A stretch of DNA of 64,000 nt from Loxodes magnus (lineage: Eukaryota > Ciliophora > Karyorelictea > Loxodida > Loxodidae). Below the pieces are notes generated by a model. The model made no database searches and was not told the DNA's origin. It saw only the letters and a program-made list of their open reading frames with translations. Positions 60,505 through 64,000 of this stretch are shown one piece after another. The DNA lies in contig CAMPDV010002330.1 of NCBI GenBank assembly GCA_946699065.1, positions 1 to 64,000 on the forward strand, read 5' to 3'. The position numbers and the translations under genes are program-made. How positions within the stretch are numbered: position 1 is the stretch's first letter; each line of letters opens with the position of its first letter.

Positions 60505-62600
60505 AATTAGTAATTTCACATCTTCAAATAAGAGCACTGAAATTACTAGAAGAAGTTGGAGAAAAAAAGAGAGACAACAACTAAAAATAAAAAGAGAAAG
60601 ACTATAATGCAAAAAACTACCAGACGCTTACAAGAAAACAGATATCAAGTATTATTTAGGCGAAAGAAGAAATAAAAAATCAATGCATAGCAACGAGAAA
60701 TTTTATATAGATTTGTAAACTTTTAGATATAATCTCATGAGCATCCTAGAAGTTGGTAGGAAAGAGATTATAATACCTACAAAAACGCTATATATTTAAT
60801 TTTGGCTTTTCTTGTCTAAAAATTATTGAATAATGATTAGTAAAGCTAAATTTTAAAATTCTCTAAAATTAATAGAAAAGCATTTTCCAAAAAAACTGCT
60901 TAGGACTAGCAAAGTTATTAATGACAGAAAAATAACCTTTTGTCTCCTATTAAGTGATAATATCTTTCGCTTGCTCTGAAACAAGATAAATTTAAAAGGG
61001 AGATAATTAAATAAACTTATAGATAAGTACAATTGCAAATAGTTAATTGTTTTGCTATTTTTCTATAAGTGAAGCTAAAGTTTCTTTTTATTTTATACGA
61101 GAGCAAAAATTTAAATGATAACGATACTTCATATAGAGATTTTGGATATCTTTCTAGTTTGATAATGAAAAGAATAGAGTTTTAAAGAAGCAATTCATCG
61201 TAAAGTTTTACATCAGGCTTGTGATGAATAGAAAGCTATTTTAATTTGACATTTCAAGAGAAGTTAAAATTTATGATAAAGAGAAGTTGTAAAAGCAATA
61301 CAGACAAAGAGTTAATTATTTAAAGAATATGAAGCATCTATAGTTTACCAATAATTACATATTATAGGCATTATAAAAAGTTATTCAAATAGATTAGCTT
61401 CTACTATCCTAACTTCTAACTGAAATAAAAGGAAAATAACAAATAACATCTAATATAATTAGCGCATTGATATTATCTAGCTGATAAAGTAGTTGATAAT
61501 CTTTAGTTTATTTAATATTAAGAATTTAGTAAGAGACTAAGATATCTAGAAGTTCTATTTATTTCGATATTTATAAGCTTAACATAAGCATATTTAAAGA
61601 TATTGCTAAATGGAAGAAATAATGATAACTATATCTGTTTATAAACTATTATTAGAGTAAAATTTCTGATTAATCATGGTAATCCCTGATTTAATATTCT
61701 TCCCTTTTAAAATATTAGCACACAAATAGTGGTAAGGAAACTAATAAGATATGAGAATTAAACTTAGAAGAACTAGAATAACGAATGTAAATGTTTAATA
61801 TGTGGCTAGTTTATTTAAAGATTGTAAATTTTAATAACATTTGAGAAAGCCATTTATACTAATAAGAGAGAATAGGCTATATATTTGTTTGATGAAAAAA
61901 TCACCTTATTTTCCTCCTCATTCGTAAGAAGTTTATAAATACTCTTAGCGTTTGATTAAAGTACGATATTTGGATTAATTTAAACCAAAGAGCAAAAATA
62001 TTAAAACTTAATTTAGAAAATTTTGCCTTTAAGCTAAAATCTAAGATTAAGAGAGAAAAAAAATAGAATCAAATAAAGAAAATATTTATAATAAGCTTGA
62101 GATAATAAATACTTTATTTTTAACCATCTAACTCATGGATTATTATCAATAATTCAAACTAATATTAGAGGAGTAAGTTATGAATAAACTTAATCCAACT
62201 GTCTAATTTAAAGGAACATTTTTACAAAATTATAATAACTCATTAGCATAACAAATCAGTTTCATGCTTAAGTGTTGATATTATTAAAGGATAGCTAAAC
62301 TTAACTGCTTTATATGTAATTTTTACAAGAGAAAACAAGAAACTGCTTTTTGAAAAATAGCATGTTAGCTCTTGCAACTAACATCCTATCTATAGAGTTA
62401 ACAGATGTAGCGGGCAATTTAATTTATGTCTGTTTGATATGCTAAATTAGTACCTTGGCATTGTTAATTAATTAGCATTACTTTAAGACATTAATTAGTA
62501 GTATTTAGTTTTCCTTTTATAGTTAGTAGGATTAATCTAACTTAAATAGATAATAAACCAATGGTGAAGAATCCAGCTTCAAGTATATTTCATTTAATAA
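60505..62600 (+). pseudogene. Module copy B, counterpart of 51.4-53.4 kb
   Basis: Homologous to copy A in the same frames: LVGKRLQYLQKRYIFNF, ILQNQQKSIFQKNCLGLAKL, VIISFACSE. It then reads SISEAKVSFYFIREQKFK and DNEKNRVLKKQFIVKFYIRL, RKLFQFDISREVKIYDKEKL. The last block is longer and better kept than in copy A. Some TGA and frame changes are present. Conservation at protein level with diverged DNA supports former coding. Function unknown. Confidence 0.45.
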
Positions 62601-62659
62601 CCTAAGCATCTAAATGCTGTTCATATAGGCATTACACTAAAAAGCTAACTTTCCTTAAA

Positions 62660-63440
62660 CTAACGCGAAAAGTCTAGAATAGAATTAATCTTTAACAGGT
62701 ATCTTTCTTAGAATACCAGAAGACTTATAAACCTTCAATGGAAATCCTTTATTAAAGATGGTTCGAAATGAAAAAGAGCCATTTGTAAAAATTGAGAACT
62801 ACACTATAGCTGCCTCGAATTAACACTCTACTTGCAATTTAATAAAAAGGAAGCTATTTAATCTTCATTATTTAAGGAAGCCACTGTAGAAAATTTGGCT
62901 GATCTCCTATATATATTTTTATAGGAAACTAGATTGCAAAGAGTTAAAAAGTTAAAAAGTTAAAAACAGGATAAATCAAATGATTTTCTTAATTAGCGGC
63001 TAAGAGAAAAGAAAATAATGGAAAGTAAATAAATAAATAGCTTGGAGCAAATGGACATTTATTATCTTTTCAGACTAATAGAACTACTATGAAGGAATTC
63101 ATTCTATGTAAGAGGATTTTCACAAAATTTGACAGAATTAAAAACGTCGTTATAAAATTTCTGAATCCGACTTGGCATTTTTACTCAAAATATAATAAAA
63201 ACCCAAAGTTTAAAGCAGAGCTATTAAAATTTCAGCAAACTCTTAGAATTATTACGTGAATATAAAATTGAAGATCAAGATACTAAATAAAAAGTAAATA
63301 TATTGTAAGTGAAATCACTGTGGTTAAAAATAATATCTTTGAAAGAAAGGTAAATTATATAAAATAAAGGATTGAAGAAAATAATAAATATTAAAGTTGC
63401 TAATTCAACCTGATAATATGATTATAATATAATTGATTTT
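62660..63440 (+). pseudogene. Module copy B, counterpart of the 53.4 kb frame
   Basis: Reads EIQKK-type helical sequence: HYSCLELTLYLQFNKKEAIQ, FKEATVENLADLLYIFLQET, RVKKLKSQKQDKSNDFLNQR, INSLEQMDIYYLFRLIELL. The block FLQETRLQR resembles FVQEGKQER of copy A. An AGTTAAAAA unit is repeated three times at about 62944 within the coding stretch. Four TGA codons break the 250-codon region. Unassigned. Confidence 0.4.
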
Positions 63441-63497
63441 AAGAGACAATTGTTCAAATTTACTTGCATTTAAGAGAGTTAAAACTGAAGGTTGTTA

Positions 63498-63960
63498 ATG
63501 AAAGAAAATGGAATTTACAAAGAAAGTTTAAAGATTGAAATTTATAACTTTTAGATTATTAAAAGAAAGGATGTGTATTACTTCTTGGAGATTTAGGAAG
63601 GAAAGGGTATTATTCGTGAAATATTTAAATTTGAAACCCTTAATTTAAAACGTGCCAATAAATGTTTATCTTCCTATTGTTGAAGCAAGCAAGAGCAATT
63701 TCTCACAACAGATATTAAGCGACTAGAATATAAAATTTAGCGATAAATTAATATTTAAAAATTAATTTTTATTTGATGGTATGATAAGATAGTAAAGCTA
63801 CAAGCATATATTTGAGATAAAAGCAAAAGCTTCCATAGACCAGTATTCTGCTACATGCAGAATAAATTTATGAACTAAGATAAAATAAAATGTCAAGTAT
63901 TAGAGAAGTCGCAATTTTGATAATTTTAATGATGAGTTAACAATTCTAAAAATTAGAATT
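63498..63960 (+). pseudogene. Coding-like frame at the right edge, partial
   Basis: ATG 63498 follows an in-frame TGA and starts MKENGIYKESLKIEIYNFQI, then IKRKDVYYFLEIQEGKGIIR and FETLNLKRANKCLSSYC up to TGA 63681. After it the same frame continues (SKQEQFLTTDIKRLEYKIQ, then HRPVFCYMQNKFMNQDK) with more TGA codons. It may belong to the module B protein. No family is recognised, and the window ends shortly after. Confidence 0.35.
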
Positions 63961-64000
63961 CTCTCAGATTAAGAACTATTTCTTCGAATTTACAATGCTA

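Larger units (their letters stand above)
60500..64000 (+). repeat. Diverged direct repeat module, copy B (right-truncated)
   Basis: Begins inside the sequence that follows the knuckle in copy A (SHLQIRALKLLEE against SQLQIRVLKLLEE). It keeps the order seen in copy A through to about 62.8 kb (AACCTAAGC at 62.6 kb against CACCTAAGC at 53.38 kb; KTYK patches). It runs to the window edge. Small differences in spacing show independent indels. Confidence 0.7.

Overview
The window is very A+T-rich (about four fifths by eye) and has almost no long standard-code ORFs. Reading TAA and TAG as glutamine opens clear protein-coding frames, so the source is a ciliate. The window supports this internally. 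In homologous stretches CAG aligns with TAG (11359 versus 18759 on the minus strand), CAA aligns with TAA in the same pair, and CAG aligns with TAA in the gag-like units (46319 versus 6469 and 13019). I recognise no ordinary cellular gene, rRNA, tRNA, CRISPR array, telomere repeat or chromosome-breakage motif. What can be read is transposon fossils, mostly non-LTR retrotransposon (LINE) parts. This suits germline-limited (micronuclear) DNA of a Tetrahymena-type ciliate, where such LINEs are known. A karyorelict such as Loxodes, which uses TAA/TAG as Gln and TGA as Trp or stop, is a serious alternative, because TGA repeatedly sits at conserved Trp positions here.

Layout. 1-7603 and 34800-42373 are two nearly identical direct copies of a segment of at least 7.6 kb. 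It carries a minus-strand ORF at its left end, a gag-like ORF1 cassette near its right end and a minus-strand ORF at the right edge. 7.7-10.5 kb holds the 3' half of a LINE ORF2 ending in a hairpin. 11.1-11.9 kb is an unassigned ORF with a diverged minus-strand relative at 18.5-19.1 kb. 12.2-14.5 kb and 17.3-20.1 kb carry several solo ORF1 (coiled coil plus zinc knuckle) cassettes on both strands, and another lies at 23.2-23.5 kb (-). 27.4-31.0 kb is the best LINE: an RNA-binding ORF1 with knuckle, an acidic linker, an endonuclease domain and the front half of a reverse transcriptase, broken before the catalytic YxDD motif. 31.6-32.2 kb (-) is a higher-GC coding remnant. 32.5-33.4 kb is the best solo ORF1 unit. 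After the second long repeat come more ORF1 units at 45.1-46.8 kb and 49.1-49.9 kb. 50-64 kb is a different, more coding-like region holding two diverged direct copies of a module about 9.1-9.2 kb apart, starting near 51.2 and 60.5 kb, with long reading frames I cannot assign.

How the parts relate. At least ten ORF1-type units occur against only one recognisable endonuclease/RT core and one RT tail. Several units end in short simple repeats or in a shared hairpin, as non-LTR elements often do. The picture is a graveyard of LINEs plus many ORF1-only, probably non-autonomous, cassettes, overlaid by a recent segmental duplication and an unidentified larger element on the right.

Limits. With only TGA as a possible stop in such A+T-rich DNA, chance open frames of 100 or more codons are common. 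I therefore trusted frames only where they carry motifs or are conserved between copies; the rest carry low confidence.
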